A stretch of 64,000 nucleotides of DNA, taken from NCBI RefSeq assembly GCF_009936375.1, contig NZ_AP022332.1:3566501-3630500 (forward strand). Direction: 5' to 3'. The translations under genes were made by a program, and so were the position numbers. Below are positions 27,561 to 35,868 of the stretch, piece after piece. The DNA comes from Methylosinus sp. C49 (GTDB lineage Bacteria; Pseudomonadota; Alphaproteobacteria; Rhizobiales; Beijerinckiaceae). The notes beneath the pieces are model-generated. The model ran no database searches and was not told the DNA's origin. It worked only from the letters and a program-made list of their open reading frames with translations. Positions within the stretch are counted from its first letter, which is position 1, and every line of letters begins with the position of its first letter.

Positions 27561-29252
27561 TCACCGGATCGAGAATTCGATGCGACGGCCGCTCTCGTCG
27601 ACCGCCGCAGCGCCCGAGGCGGAGAGTCGCGCCGCTTCGACGCCCGCCTCGATGAGATAATTGCGAACGGCCTCGGCGCGATGGAGGCCGATGGCCTCAT
27701 TCTCCGCATTCGAGCCGGCGCCCGCGAAAAGTCCCACGATATCGACCGCCGCGCCCGGGCTGCGCAGCAGCACGAAAGCGAGAGCGTCGACGACCGGGAA
27801 GGATGTTTCCGCAATCATATTGTCCGCGCCGAAGGAGAGCCCTTTGGCCGCGGTCTCCGACAGAGCGGCGTAGAGCTGGGTCGGCGGAATCTCGTCCTTC
27901 GTCGCGAGGCCGAGCCGCGCGGCGTGCTCATAGCCCTCCGGCAGCTCGCGGAAGAGGCGCGCGCGAACGTCATATTGCGCCTTGGCGTTATAGGCCGCGC
28001 CTTCCACCGCCAGCTTGCGGTCGGAGAGCGACGCGACGCCGGAGTCGAGCCGCGCCAGCGCCCGCAGAGCCGCGCTCGCCGCCTCGGCGAATCCCTTGGG
28101 CGCGCCATCGGCTATGGCGAGATCGACATCCGTCGCATCGCCGAAATCACGCTTCGCCTGCTCGGCGATGCGCGCGCGCGTCGCGGCGTCCGGCGCGAAG
28201 CCGGCGAGCGCCAGCCCGCTCTCCTGCTTGCGCGCAGTAAAGACGAAAGGCGAGACCGCGCCCGCCGCCACCGCCACCTTGCCGAGGCCGAAGCTCTTCG
28301 GCAGCGCCGCGCGCAGGCTCGCCTCGACGGCCGAGGCGCCGACATTGGTTTTCCCAGAGCCTTCGATGGAGACGACGCCATCGGCGATGGAGGCCTTGCC
28401 GCTGGAGAGCTTGGCGAGCTCGCGCAGAGCGGCGCTCGCCGCTGCGGCGAAATCGCCGGGCGCGCCGCCGGCGACGCGCGTCTGATCGCTGGACTCGCCG
28501 AGGCTCGCCGCCTCGGCGATGAGCGCCTCGCGCGTCGTCTCGCTCGGCGCATAGCCGAACAGCGAGACGATCTCGCCGGCCTTGGCGGCGCTCCAGACGA
28601 AGGGCGAGACGCGCGGCGGCGCGATCTCCGCCTTCACCGCGACGCCCTCGGGCGGAGCTTTCAGCGCCGCCTCGGCGCGATCATAGCCATCGAAGCTGAC
28701 GGCGGCGCCGGTGACGGAAAGCGAAGCGTCGCTGACCGACACTCTGCCGTCGCCGATGGCGTCGAGCAGAGCGACGCCATAGGATGTGAGCGCAGTGTAA
28801 TTCTCGGGCGCGCCCAGCGCCGAGATCGATTTGTCGGAAAGCTCGAGGCCCTTGCCTGCGGCCGCGTCGCGAATTGCGACGCGCTCGCCGGGGACGGGCG
28901 CATTGCCGGAGAGCGCGAGCGTCTTGCCTTTGCGCTCCAACGCGAAGACGAAAGGCTTGGCGAGAGGCGGCGGCGTGGTGGCGTCCACGACGGAGCGCAC
29001 GCCCTCTTGCAATTCGGCGCTGCGGACGGCCTCGGCGACGGCGGTGGGCGAGAGGACGACGCCGGACAGGCGAATGTCGCGACCGTCGACGTCGACGCGC
29101 GCGCCCTCGATCGCGCCGGGGGATTTGTCGAGCGCCGCGCGCACGCGGTCGCCCAAATCTTTTTCGATCTTCTCGACGTCCGACGTCGCGACGATCGTGA
29201 ACAAAGCGGCCAGCACGGGCAGGCCGATCCACCATTTCGCCGGCTGGATCAT
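27561..29252 (-). CDS. BON-repeat and OmpA-like C-terminal domain protein
   Basis: A 563-residue envelope protein. One N-terminal membrane helix (WWIGLPVLAALFTIVA) is followed by BON-like modules (IEKDLGDRVRAALDKSPGAIEGARVDVDGRDIRLSGVV and two or three degenerate repeats with a recurring SPFVF/SPFVW...GFAP or GYAP core). The last 120 residues form an OmpA/MotB-like peptidoglycan-binding domain (VDIVGLFAGAGSNAENEAIGLHRAEAVRNYLIEAG). It opens a three-gene leftward operon with a membrane HhH protein and a pentapeptide-repeat protein. The layout recalls ArfA/OmpATb-type proteins but the operon is unfamiliar to me. Confidence 0.84.
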   Translation of the reverse strand: MIQPAKWWIGLPVLAALFTIVATSDVEKIEKDLGDRVRAALDKSPGAIEGARVDVDGRDIRLSGVVLSPTAVAEAVRSAELQEGVRSVVDATTPPPLAKPFVFALERKGKTLALSGNAPVPGERVAIRDAAAGKGLELSDKSISALGAPENYTALTSYGVALLDAIGDGRVSVSDASLSVTGAAVSFDGYDRAEAALKAPPEGVAVKAEIAPPRVSPFVWSAAKAGEIVSLFGYAPSETTREALIAEAASLGESSDQTRVAGGAPGDFAAAASAALRELAKLSSGKASIADGVVSIEGSGKTNVGASAVEASLRAALPKSFGLGKVAVAAGAVSPFVFTARKQESGLALAGFAPDAATRARIAEQAKRDFGDATDVDLAIADGAPKGFAEAASAALRALARLDSGVASLSDRKLAVEGAAYNAKAQYDVRARLFRELPEGYEHAARLGLATKDEIPPTQLYAALSETAAKGLSFGADNMIAETSFPVVDALAFVLLRSPGAAVDIVGLFAGAGSNAENEAIGLHRAEAVRNYLIEAGVEAARLSASGAAAVDESGRRIEFSIR

Positions 29253-29365
29253 GGCTTCCGTCGCTCCCTGGGGCGAGAATCATTACGTAACCGGCACAGT
29301 TCTACCAGTCGAGAGGCTGCAGACCAACTCGAGGGAAGCGCGTTGCCGCGTCGCAGGAAGCCGAT

Positions 29366-29740
29366 TCAGCCCTTTTTCTTGGACGGCTGCTCGCCCGGCT
29401 GAAGGGGCGGCGCGGGGTAGAGCTCGATCGCCCGATCGATCGTCCAGAAGCAATCCAGCGCGCCGGAAGGGCGCACGCACCACAGCGGGCCGTCGCGCTG
29501 ATCGACGTCAACCTTCTGATCGCGCATGAGCTGCACGCATTGGCCGGCCTGCAGCTTGCCGCGGAAATAGGCGGGGTCGTCCTTGGCCGCCTTGTCCGAA
29601 GCCGGGCGAAAGGCGCGTTTTATGTCCGCCTGATCCCGGCAGGCGAGAACGGCGCCGCGCGCGGCCGCCGCCTGCGCCGCGGAGGCGAGGCCGAGCGTGG
29701 CGCAGAGGGTGGCGGCGACGAGGGCGCGACGGGCGTACAT
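29366..29740 (-). CDS. Hypothetical secreted protein, 124 aa
   Basis: Not recognised. It has a signal peptide (MYARRALVAATLCATLGLASAAQA) and a mature part of about 100 residues with four Cys (LACRDQ, GQCVQL, LWCVRP, LDCFWT), spaced so that two disulfides are possible in the periplasm. It ends in a basic Lys tail. It is preceded by its own short spacer and is followed by the BON/OmpA operon on the same strand. Confidence 0.72.
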   Translation of the reverse strand: MYARRALVAATLCATLGLASAAQAAAARGAVLACRDQADIKRAFRPASDKAAKDDPAYFRGKLQAGQCVQLMRDQKVDVDQRDGPLWCVRPSGALDCFWTIDRAIELYPAPPLQPGEQPSKKKG

Positions 29741-29816
29741 GTCGCGAATCTAACGCATTGGCGCGGGCTTTACCAGCCATGCCGACGCTGGCCGAAAGGC
29801 GCTTTTCGGCGCCCTT

Positions 29817-30488
29817 TTACGATTTTGCCGGGCCGGTCCGCCGCTCGATCTCGGTTTTCACCCTTTTCCACAGATCGATCGCGCGCGGCCTCGCCCATTC
29901 ATAGCCCTCGATGGCCCGCGGACGCGCCCAATCATAGAGCGCGACGCTCCATTCGCCGAGCAGCCGGCCCGTGGCCTTGGCGAAATCGACGCCCTTGTCG
30001 AACCAGGGCAGGAATTGGCTGTCCGCCGGAATCTTGGCCCGCGCCCAGGCGACGGCGTCCGCGGCGATCTGTGAGATCGCGCGCCAGAGCTGGCTCCAGG
30101 GCTCGTCCACCGGCGTGCTCGTCACCTTGTCGCGATAACGCGCGAAATCTCCCGCGAGACTCGCCTTGGCGCGGCGCTCGTCGTCGAGCTGGCGCTGCAG
30201 ATCGGCGGCGCGCTTTTCCGCCTCCTGCGCCTTGCGGGCGTCGCCATCGGCCTTTTGCGCATTGCGCCTGGCCTCGAGCTGGGCGTCGTCGATCTCGCGG
30301 GTCGACTCGTCCACCTGCAGCGCCATCGCCTCATATTTGGAGAGCACGTCGTCGCGCTGCTCGATGACGCTGCGCAGAAGCGAGACGAGCGCGTCACGCC
30401 CGAGCTTGTCATAATCCTCGCCGGCGGCGGGGGTCGCGGCCGCCACAGCGGCGCTTCTATTGCGATTGTCGGACAGTTCGGCCTCCAT
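29817..30488 (-). CDS. Hypothetical coiled-coil protein, 223 aa
   Basis: Not recognised as a named family. Residues about 25-125 form a long heptad-like coiled coil (LVSLLRSVIEQRDDVLSKYEAMALQVDEST... through EKRAADLQRQLDDERRAKASLAGDFARYRDKV). The C-terminal part is Trp-rich and contains a short internal repeat, YDWARPRAIEGYEWARPRAIDLWKR, with two near-identical WARPRAI units. There is no signal peptide or clear membrane helix; the amphipathic repeat might touch the membrane. Confidence 0.72.
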   Translation of the reverse strand: MEAELSDNRNRSAAVAAATPAAGEDYDKLGRDALVSLLRSVIEQRDDVLSKYEAMALQVDESTREIDDAQLEARRNAQKADGDARKAQEAEKRAADLQRQLDDERRAKASLAGDFARYRDKVTSTPVDEPWSQLWRAISQIAADAVAWARAKIPADSQFLPWFDKGVDFAKATGRLLGEWSVALYDWARPRAIEGYEWARPRAIDLWKRVKTEIERRTGPAKS

Positions 30489-30610
30489 CGACTTTTTTCG
30501 CGCCGCGGCCTATGCGCCGGCGCTTCGCCGATGCGGTTAGATAAGAAGGCCGCGCCCGCCGACCAGCCATGCCTCGCGGCCATCGGCGCCATCTGCGGCG
30601 ACGAAACGCC

Positions 30611-31351
30611 TCACGGCGCGCGCTGGAACAAGCCGAAGGTCAAGAGCGCGCCGATGACGACCACGATGATGCGCAGCCATTTGTCTGGAATGTGATGCAG
30701 CATGCGCGCGCCGGCGACGCCGCCGATGGTGGCGCCGAGCGAGGTGACGAGCGCTTGGAGAAGGTGCAGATCCGGCGAGAACAGAAATATCGCCACGGCG
30801 GAGGCGTTCATCACCGCGGCGAGCACGTTTTTGGTCGCGGCGGCAATGCGCACATTCTGCCCCGCCATGGTCAGCGCCGCGACCATCAGAAAGCCGATGC
30901 CGCCGCCGAAATAGCCGCCATAGACGGAGATGAGGAATTGCGCCACGCCGGCGCCGCGCGTCGAAAGATGCGCATCGGCCTCGCCGGGCTTGCGCAGAAA
31001 GCTGCCATAAGCGAACACCACGGTCGCGAACAGAACCAGCCAGGGCACGAGCTTGGCGAAGAAGGCGGGCGGCGTCAGCAGCAGGATCGCCGCCCCCACG
31101 GCCCCGCCGACGATGCTGATGATGAACAGCGTGCGCAGGCCGAGGCCGGCCGCGCCGCGCGAGAGATCGCGCCCCGCCCAGCCGGTGGCGACCTGCGCGG
31201 GAAACAGCGCGACGCAGGATGTGACATTGGCGGCGCGGGCGTCCATGCCGGTGAGCATGAGCATCGGCAATGTGAGAAAGGAGCCGCCGCCGGCCAGCGC
31301 ATTTTGCGCGCCCGCCCACATCGCGACGAAAAAGAGCAGAATCAGTAGCAT
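30611..31351 (-). CDS. TauE/SafE (TSUP) family permease
   Basis: An inner-membrane protein of 246 residues with about seven to eight hydrophobic helices. The family pattern is clear: N-terminal helix with GAQNALAGGGSFLTLPML and a second-half repeat YGGYFGGGIGFLMVAAL. Members move sulfite, sulfoacetate, taurine-derived or other small organic anions; the substrate cannot be told here. It is convergent with nothing and sits between a coiled-coil gene and a TetR regulator, all leftward. Confidence 0.88.
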   Translation of the reverse strand: MLLILLFFVAMWAGAQNALAGGGSFLTLPMLMLTGMDARAANVTSCVALFPAQVATGWAGRDLSRGAAGLGLRTLFIISIVGGAVGAAILLLTPPAFFAKLVPWLVLFATVVFAYGSFLRKPGEADAHLSTRGAGVAQFLISVYGGYFGGGIGFLMVAALTMAGQNVRIAAATKNVLAAVMNASAVAIFLFSPDLHLLQALVTSLGATIGGVAGARMLHHIPDKWLRIIVVVIGALLTFGLFQRAP

Positions 31352-31426
31352 GGGTCGGCGCGCCTTTTAAACTTCCCAAACCCGATATTTCAGCTCGGGC
31401 TCTGGAAGGCAAGCCATAGCTCGAAA

Positions 31427-32098
31427 TCAGCCGTTTCGGGACGCTTCGCCGCAGGGCCGCGCGGTCAGCCCGCCCGCGAAGGCGCGCACCAGCCGCTCGA
31501 GCTCGCCCTCCAGCGCCGCCTCCGACATTGGCGCGAGCTTCTCCTCGAGGCCGAGCGAGACGACCCCATGCACGGCGGAAAACAAGGTGCGCGCGAGCAG
31601 GACGCGCGAGGCCGCCGGCTCGTCCGGCAGCAGGCGCGCCAGCGGCGCCTCGACCAAAGCGAAAAGCCGACCTTGATCCTCGAGATACCAGGCCGGCGCG
31701 GGGCGGCCGCCGGCCAGCCTGTGCTCGAACAACGCCCGCCACAGCGCCTTATTGGCGCGGGCGAAGGCGAGATAGAAGCGCGACAGGCGCAGCAGCTCTT
31801 CCGCCGGCTCGGGCGCCGGGCCGGGCGGCGCGGCGAGCCCCTGCTCCAGACGCGCGAGCGTATCCGCGCCGATGCGCAGGATCAGATCGTCGAGATCGTC
31901 GAACACATTGTAGATCGCGCCCACGGCGCAGCCCGCGGCGGCGGCGAGGTCGCGCGCCCTCAAATTCTGCAGCCCGCCCTCGGCTATGGCCGCGCGGCCC
32001 ACCGCCACCAGCCGCGCGCGCAGATCGGCGCGGCGCGCGGAGGTCTTGACGCCGGGGCGCTCCGCAGAGTCGGATCCAGATTTTTGAACGTCGTTCAT
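31427..32098 (-). CDS. TetR-family repressor with WHG-type ligand domain
   Basis: A 223-residue regulator. The N-terminal helix-turn-helix runs from ARLVAVGRAAIAEGGLQNLRARDLAAAAGCAVGAIYNVFDDLDDLILRI, and the C-terminal domain (residues about 90-200, FYLAFARANKALWRALFEHRL) is of the TetR_C_33/WHG type. It is divergent from the large acyltransferase fusion gene. Three copies of a TGAACG-N-TGTTCA-like site lie in the shared spacer, the first overlapping its own start codon, so it probably represses both itself and the acyltransferase gene. Confidence 0.9.
   Translation of the reverse strand: MNDVQKSGSDSAERPGVKTSARRADLRARLVAVGRAAIAEGGLQNLRARDLAAAAGCAVGAIYNVFDDLDDLILRIGADTLARLEQGLAAPPGPAPEPAEELLRLSRFYLAFARANKALWRALFEHRLAGGRPAPAWYLEDQGRLFALVEAPLARLLPDEPAASRVLLARTLFSAVHGVVSLGLEEKLAPMSEAALEGELERLVRAFAGGLTARPCGEASRNG
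32085..32097. promoter_or_regulatory. Putative TetR operator 1 (overlaps the tetR start codon)
   Basis: A 13-bp perfect palindrome, TGAACG-T-CGTTCA, centred at 32091. It matches two other sites at 22-bp and 55-bp distance. Its position over the start codon of the TetR gene suggests autorepression. Confidence 0.7.
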
Positions 32099-32105
32099 TT
32101 TTCTC

Positions 32106-32133
32106 TTGAGCGCTGTTCAGATCGTGCTATGGT
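32106..32133 (+). promoter_or_regulatory. Putative promoter for the acyltransferase fusion gene
   Basis: A sigma-70-like pair, TTGAGC at 32106-32111 and TATGGT at 32128-32133, is separated by 16 bp. Operator 2 covers the -35 element and operator 3 lies just downstream of the -10, which is the expected layout for repression. The leader to the predicted start is about 240 bp and includes a GC-rich palindrome near 32196-32245. Confidence 0.5.
32107..32119. promoter_or_regulatory. Putative TetR operator 2
   Basis: TGAGCG-C-TGTTCA, an imperfect copy of the 13-bp palindrome, centred at 32113, exactly 22 bp from the centre of operator 1. It overlaps the candidate -35 element. Confidence 0.6.
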
Positions 32134-32139
32134 CGCTCC

Positions 32140-32152
32140 TGAACGATGTTCA
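32140..32152. promoter_or_regulatory. Putative TetR operator 3
   Basis: TGAACG-A-TGTTCA, centred at 32146, exactly 33 bp from operator 2. The 22- and 33-bp spacings put all three sites near the same DNA face if the helical repeat is taken as 11 bp. Confidence 0.65.
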
Positions 32153-32384
32153 TAACAGGAGGCCGCGAATGTTCAAGCCGCCTTTTCGATGACAGCGCGC
32201 ACCCCCTCCCCGCCCCTCCCCCGGCTTCGCGAGGGAGGGGGCAGCCCGAGCCGAGAATCTCATCGCCGCGGGCCTCGCTCGCGGCGTAATATGTGCGGGC
32301 GCGCAACGCCCGCCGACCAACCCATCCTTAAACAGAATCGGCGAAACCTCCATGTTCTCGCCGCGCGCCGACGGAATTTCTCAC

Positions 32385-35300
32385 ATGTCCGACAATCTGC
32401 TCCTCACCAAACGTTTCGCGCCTTTGTTCTGGTGCCAGTTCTTCGCCGCCTTCAACGATAATTTCCTGAAGAACGCGCTGGTTCTGCTCATATTATTCAA
32501 GATCGGCGGGCATGAGGGCGAGTCGCTCGTCACGCTCGCCGGCGCCATTTTCATCGCGCCCTATTTCGTTCTCTCGGCGCTCGGCGGGCAGATCGCCGAC
32601 AAATACGACAAGGCCCTGGTCGCGCGGCGCTTGAAATTCGTCGAGATGGGCGCGGCGCTGATCGCCGTCGCCGGCTTCGCGCTCTCTTCTGTTCCCGTGC
32701 TCTTCGCGGCGCTATTCTCCTTCGGCGTGCTCGGCGCGCTGTTCGGCCCGGTGAAATACGGCATTCTTCCCGATCATCTGCGCCAGGAGGAATTGCCGGC
32801 CGGCAATGCGCTGGTGGAAGGCGCGACCTTCCTCGCCATTCTGACCGGCACCATCGCCGGCGGCCTCGCCATGCATGGCGGCGGCGAGCCGATCATCACC
32901 ACCATCGGCGTCACCGCCGCGGCCGTGGCCGCCTGGGGCGCCGCGCGGCTCATACCCCCCACCGACCGCGCCGCGCCCGATCTGCGCATCGATCCCAATA
33001 TTCTGCGCTCCACCGCCGTGCTGCTGCGTGAATTGTGGAAGGACAAGAAGCTGTGGCGCGTCGGCGTGGTGACGGGAATTTTCTGGCTCGTCGGCGTCAT
33101 CGCAATGTCGCTGCTGGCGCCGCTGGTGACACATGTGATGCACGGCTCGGAGTTGGTCGTCACTTTGTTCCTCGCCGTCTTCGCCATCGCCATTGCGGTG
33201 GGCTCGGGCCTCGCCTCTTTCTTGCTGGCGGGACGCATCGTGCTGCTGCCGGCGGCGATCGGCGCGGCGATCATCGCCGGCGCCTCGCTCGATCTCGGCT
33301 GGACTCTCGCGACGCTCGCGCCGCAGGAGGCGACCACGCCGCTCGAGATCGCCGAATTCTTCGAGCTCTCCGGCGCCTGGCGCGTGACCATCGATCTCGC
33401 TTCTCTCGCCATCGCCGGCGGACTGATGATCGTGCCGAGCTTCGCCGCGCTGCAGGCCTATGCGCCGGCTCATGAGCGCTCGCGCATCATCGCCGCGGTC
33501 AATGTGCTCAACGCCGCCTTCATGGCCGGCGGCGCTTTCGCCGTCGCGCTGCTGCAGAGCAAAGGCGTCTCCGTGCCGGATCTCTTCCTCGGCATGGGCG
33601 CGCTGATGGCGCTCGCCGCGATATGGATCTACAAAGCGGTCGTCGTCTCCCCTTTTCGTGACGCCCTGTCGATCATCTTCCGCGCCTTCTATCGGCTCGA
33701 GGTGAAAGGCTTCGGCAATTTCGCCAGGGCGGGCAAAAATCCGATCATCGCGCTCAATCATGTGAGCTTCCTCGACGCCGCCGCCATTCTCTGCGTGCTG
33801 CCGGTCGATCCTGTCTTCGCCATCGACTCGACGATCGCGACGAAATGGTGGGTGCGGCCTTTCCTGCGCTATGTGCGCGCCATTCCGCTAGATCCGACGC
33901 GCCCACTCGGCACGCGCACGCTGGTCAATGCGGTTCGCAACGGCGACCCGCTGATCATCTTCCCCGAGGGGCGCCTCACCGTCACCGGCAGCCTGATGAA
34001 GGTCTATGACGGCGCCGGACTCATCGCGGAAAAATCCGGCTCCTGGGTCGTGCCGGTGCGCATAGAAGGACCGGAGGCGACGATGTTCTCGCGCTTGACC
34101 CGCGAGCAGGCGCGCCGCCGCTTCTTCCCCAAATTCACGCTCACCGTGCTGGAGCCGACGCGTCTCGAGGTCGATCCCGCATTGCGCGGCAAGGCGCGGC
34201 GCATCGCCTCCGGCGCGGCGCTCTATGAGATCATGTCCGATCTCGTCTTCCGCACCAGCCCCATCGATCGCACGCTACATCAGGCGCTGGTCGACGCGGC
34301 GCGCGAGCATGGCGCCGGCCGCGTCGCGACACAGGACCCGATCACCGGCGCGCTCACCTATAAGCGCATCATGATCGGCGCCCATGCGCTGGGCCGCAAG
34401 CTGCAGCGCATCTCGCAGACGGGCGAGGCGCTCGGCGTCATGCTGCCCAACTCCAACGCCGCCGGCGTGACCATCTTCGCCGTCGTCGGCGCCGGACGCG
34501 TCGCGGCCATGGTGAATTTCACCGCCGGCGCCGCCAATATCGCCTCGGGCCTCAAATCCGCGCAGGCGACGACGCTGCTGACCTCGCGCGCCTTTGTGGA
34601 GAAGGGCAAGCTCGACGCGCTGATCGCCGCGCTCGATAAGGAGTTCCGCATCGTCTATCTCGAGGATGTGCGCGGCGAGATCACGCGCGCCGACAAGCTC
34701 TCCGCTTTGCTACGCCACAAGCGCCCGCTGGAGAAGCGCAGCCCCGACGATGCGGCGGCCATTCTCTTCACCTCGGGCTCGGAAGGCGCGCCCAAGGGCG
34801 TCGTGCTCTCGCACAAAAACCTGCTCGCCAACGCCGCCCAAGCGGCTGCGCGCATAGACTTCGGCCGCACCGACAAATTGTTCAGCGTGCTGCCGGTGTT
34901 CCATTGCTTCGGCCTCAATGTCGGCTTCATCCTGCCGATCGTCTCCGGCGTGCCGGTCTATTTCTACCCCTCGCCGCTTCACTATAAGATCGTGCCGGAG
35001 CTCGTCTACAATTCCAACGCCACTGTGCTGCTCGGCACGGACACATTCCTCAACGGCTATGCGCGCGTCGCGCATTCTTATGACTTCCGCTCGCTGCGCT
35101 ATGTCATCGCCGGCGCCGAGCCGGTGAAGCAGGGAACGCGCGAGGTCTATCTCGAGAAATTCGGCATTCGCATTCTCGAGGGCTATGGCGTCACCGAGAC
35201 GGCGCCGGCGCTGGCGCTCAACACGCCCATGTTCAACCGCTTCGGCAGCGTCGGCCGGCTGCTGCCGGGCATGGAGCTGCGCCTCGAGACTGTTCCCGGC

Positions 35301-35849
35301 GTCGCCGAGGGCGGCCGTCTCTTCGTGCGCGGCCCCAATGTGATGCTCGGCTATCTTCTGGCCGACGATCCCGGCGTGCTGAAGCCGCCGGCGGAGGGCT
35401 GGCACGACACGGGCGACATCGTCACCGTCGATGCGCAGGGCTATATAAAAATTCAGGGCCGCGCCAAGCGCTTCGCCAAGATCGGCGGCGAGATGATCTC
35501 GCTCGCCGCGGTGGAGACGCTCGCCGCGGAGCTGTGGCCCAATTCGCTGTCGGCGGCGGCGCGCGAGCTCGATCCGCGCAAGGGCGAGCGCATCGTGCTG
35601 GTGACGCAGCAGAAGGACGCGACGCGTCCCGAATTCCTCGCCTTCGCCAAATCGAAAGGCGCGTCGGAGCTGATGGTCCCGGCGGAATTCATGATCGTCG
35701 ACAAATTGCCGCTGCTCGGCTCCGGCAAGCTCGATTTCGCGGGCGTCGCCACAATGGTGCGCGACCGCAACCGTTATGTTCTGCCCAGCCCGCGCATTCC
35801 CAACGGCCTCGGCCGCATCGTCGGCGATGCGACGACGCAGAACGCCTGA
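32385..35849 (+). CDS. Lysophospholipid transporter - acyltransferase - acyl-ACP synthetase fusion
   Basis: Three activities in one chain of 1154 residues: an LplT-like MFS transporter (residues about 1-410, LLLTKRFAPLFWCQFFAAFNDNFLKNALV), a PlsC acyltransferase (about 425-630, NHVSFLDAAA and FPEGRL motifs) and an AMP-binding acyl-ACP synthetase (about 640-1150, TSGSEGAPKGVVLSHKN, GYGVTET, GWHDTGD). It should flip lysophospholipids inward and reacylate them, a membrane repair route. The ATG at 32385 is preferred because the family-like sequence begins there; one at 32352 is possible. The TetR gene opposite likely represses it. Confidence 0.93.
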   Translation: MSDNLLLTKRFAPLFWCQFFAAFNDNFLKNALVLLILFKIGGHEGESLVTLAGAIFIAPYFVLSALGGQIADKYDKALVARRLKFVEMGAALIAVAGFALSSVPVLFAALFSFGVLGALFGPVKYGILPDHLRQEELPAGNALVEGATFLAILTGTIAGGLAMHGGGEPIITTIGVTAAAVAAWGAARLIPPTDRAAPDLRIDPNILRSTAVLLRELWKDKKLWRVGVVTGIFWLVGVIAMSLLAPLVTHVMHGSELVVTLFLAVFAIAIAVGSGLASFLLAGRIVLLPAAIGAAIIAGASLDLGWTLATLAPQEATTPLEIAEFFELSGAWRVTIDLASLAIAGGLMIVPSFAALQAYAPAHERSRIIAAVNVLNAAFMAGGAFAVALLQSKGVSVPDLFLGMGALMALAAIWIYKAVVVSPFRDALSIIFRAFYRLEVKGFGNFARAGKNPIIALNHVSFLDAAAILCVLPVDPVFAIDSTIATKWWVRPFLRYVRAIPLDPTRPLGTRTLVNAVRNGDPLIIFPEGRLTVTGSLMKVYDGAGLIAEKSGSWVVPVRIEGPEATMFSRLTREQARRRFFPKFTLTVLEPTRLEVDPALRGKARRIASGAALYEIMSDLVFRTSPIDRTLHQALVDAAREHGAGRVATQDPITGALTYKRIMIGAHALGRKLQRISQTGEALGVMLPNSNAAGVTIFAVVGAGRVAAMVNFTAGAANIASGLKSAQATTLLTSRAFVEKGKLDALIAALDKEFRIVYLEDVRGEITRADKLSALLRHKRPLEKRSPDDAAAILFTSGSEGAPKGVVLSHKNLLANAAQAAARIDFGRTDKLFSVLPVFHCFGLNVGFILPIVSGVPVYFYPSPLHYKIVPELVYNSNATVLLGTDTFLNGYARVAHSYDFRSLRYVIAGAEPVKQGTREVYLEKFGIRILEGYGVTETAPALALNTPMFNRFGSVGRLLPGMELRLETVPGVAEGGRLFVRGPNVMLGYLLADDPGVLKPPAEGWHDTGDIVTVDAQGYIKIQGRAKRFAKIGGEMISLAAVETLAAELWPNSLSAAARELDPRKGERIVLVTQQKDATRPEFLAFAKSKGASELMVPAEFMIVDKLPLLGSGKLDFAGVATMVRDRNRYVLPSPRIPNGLGRIVGDATTQNA

Positions 35850-35868
35850 AACGAAAGGTCGTAACGCA

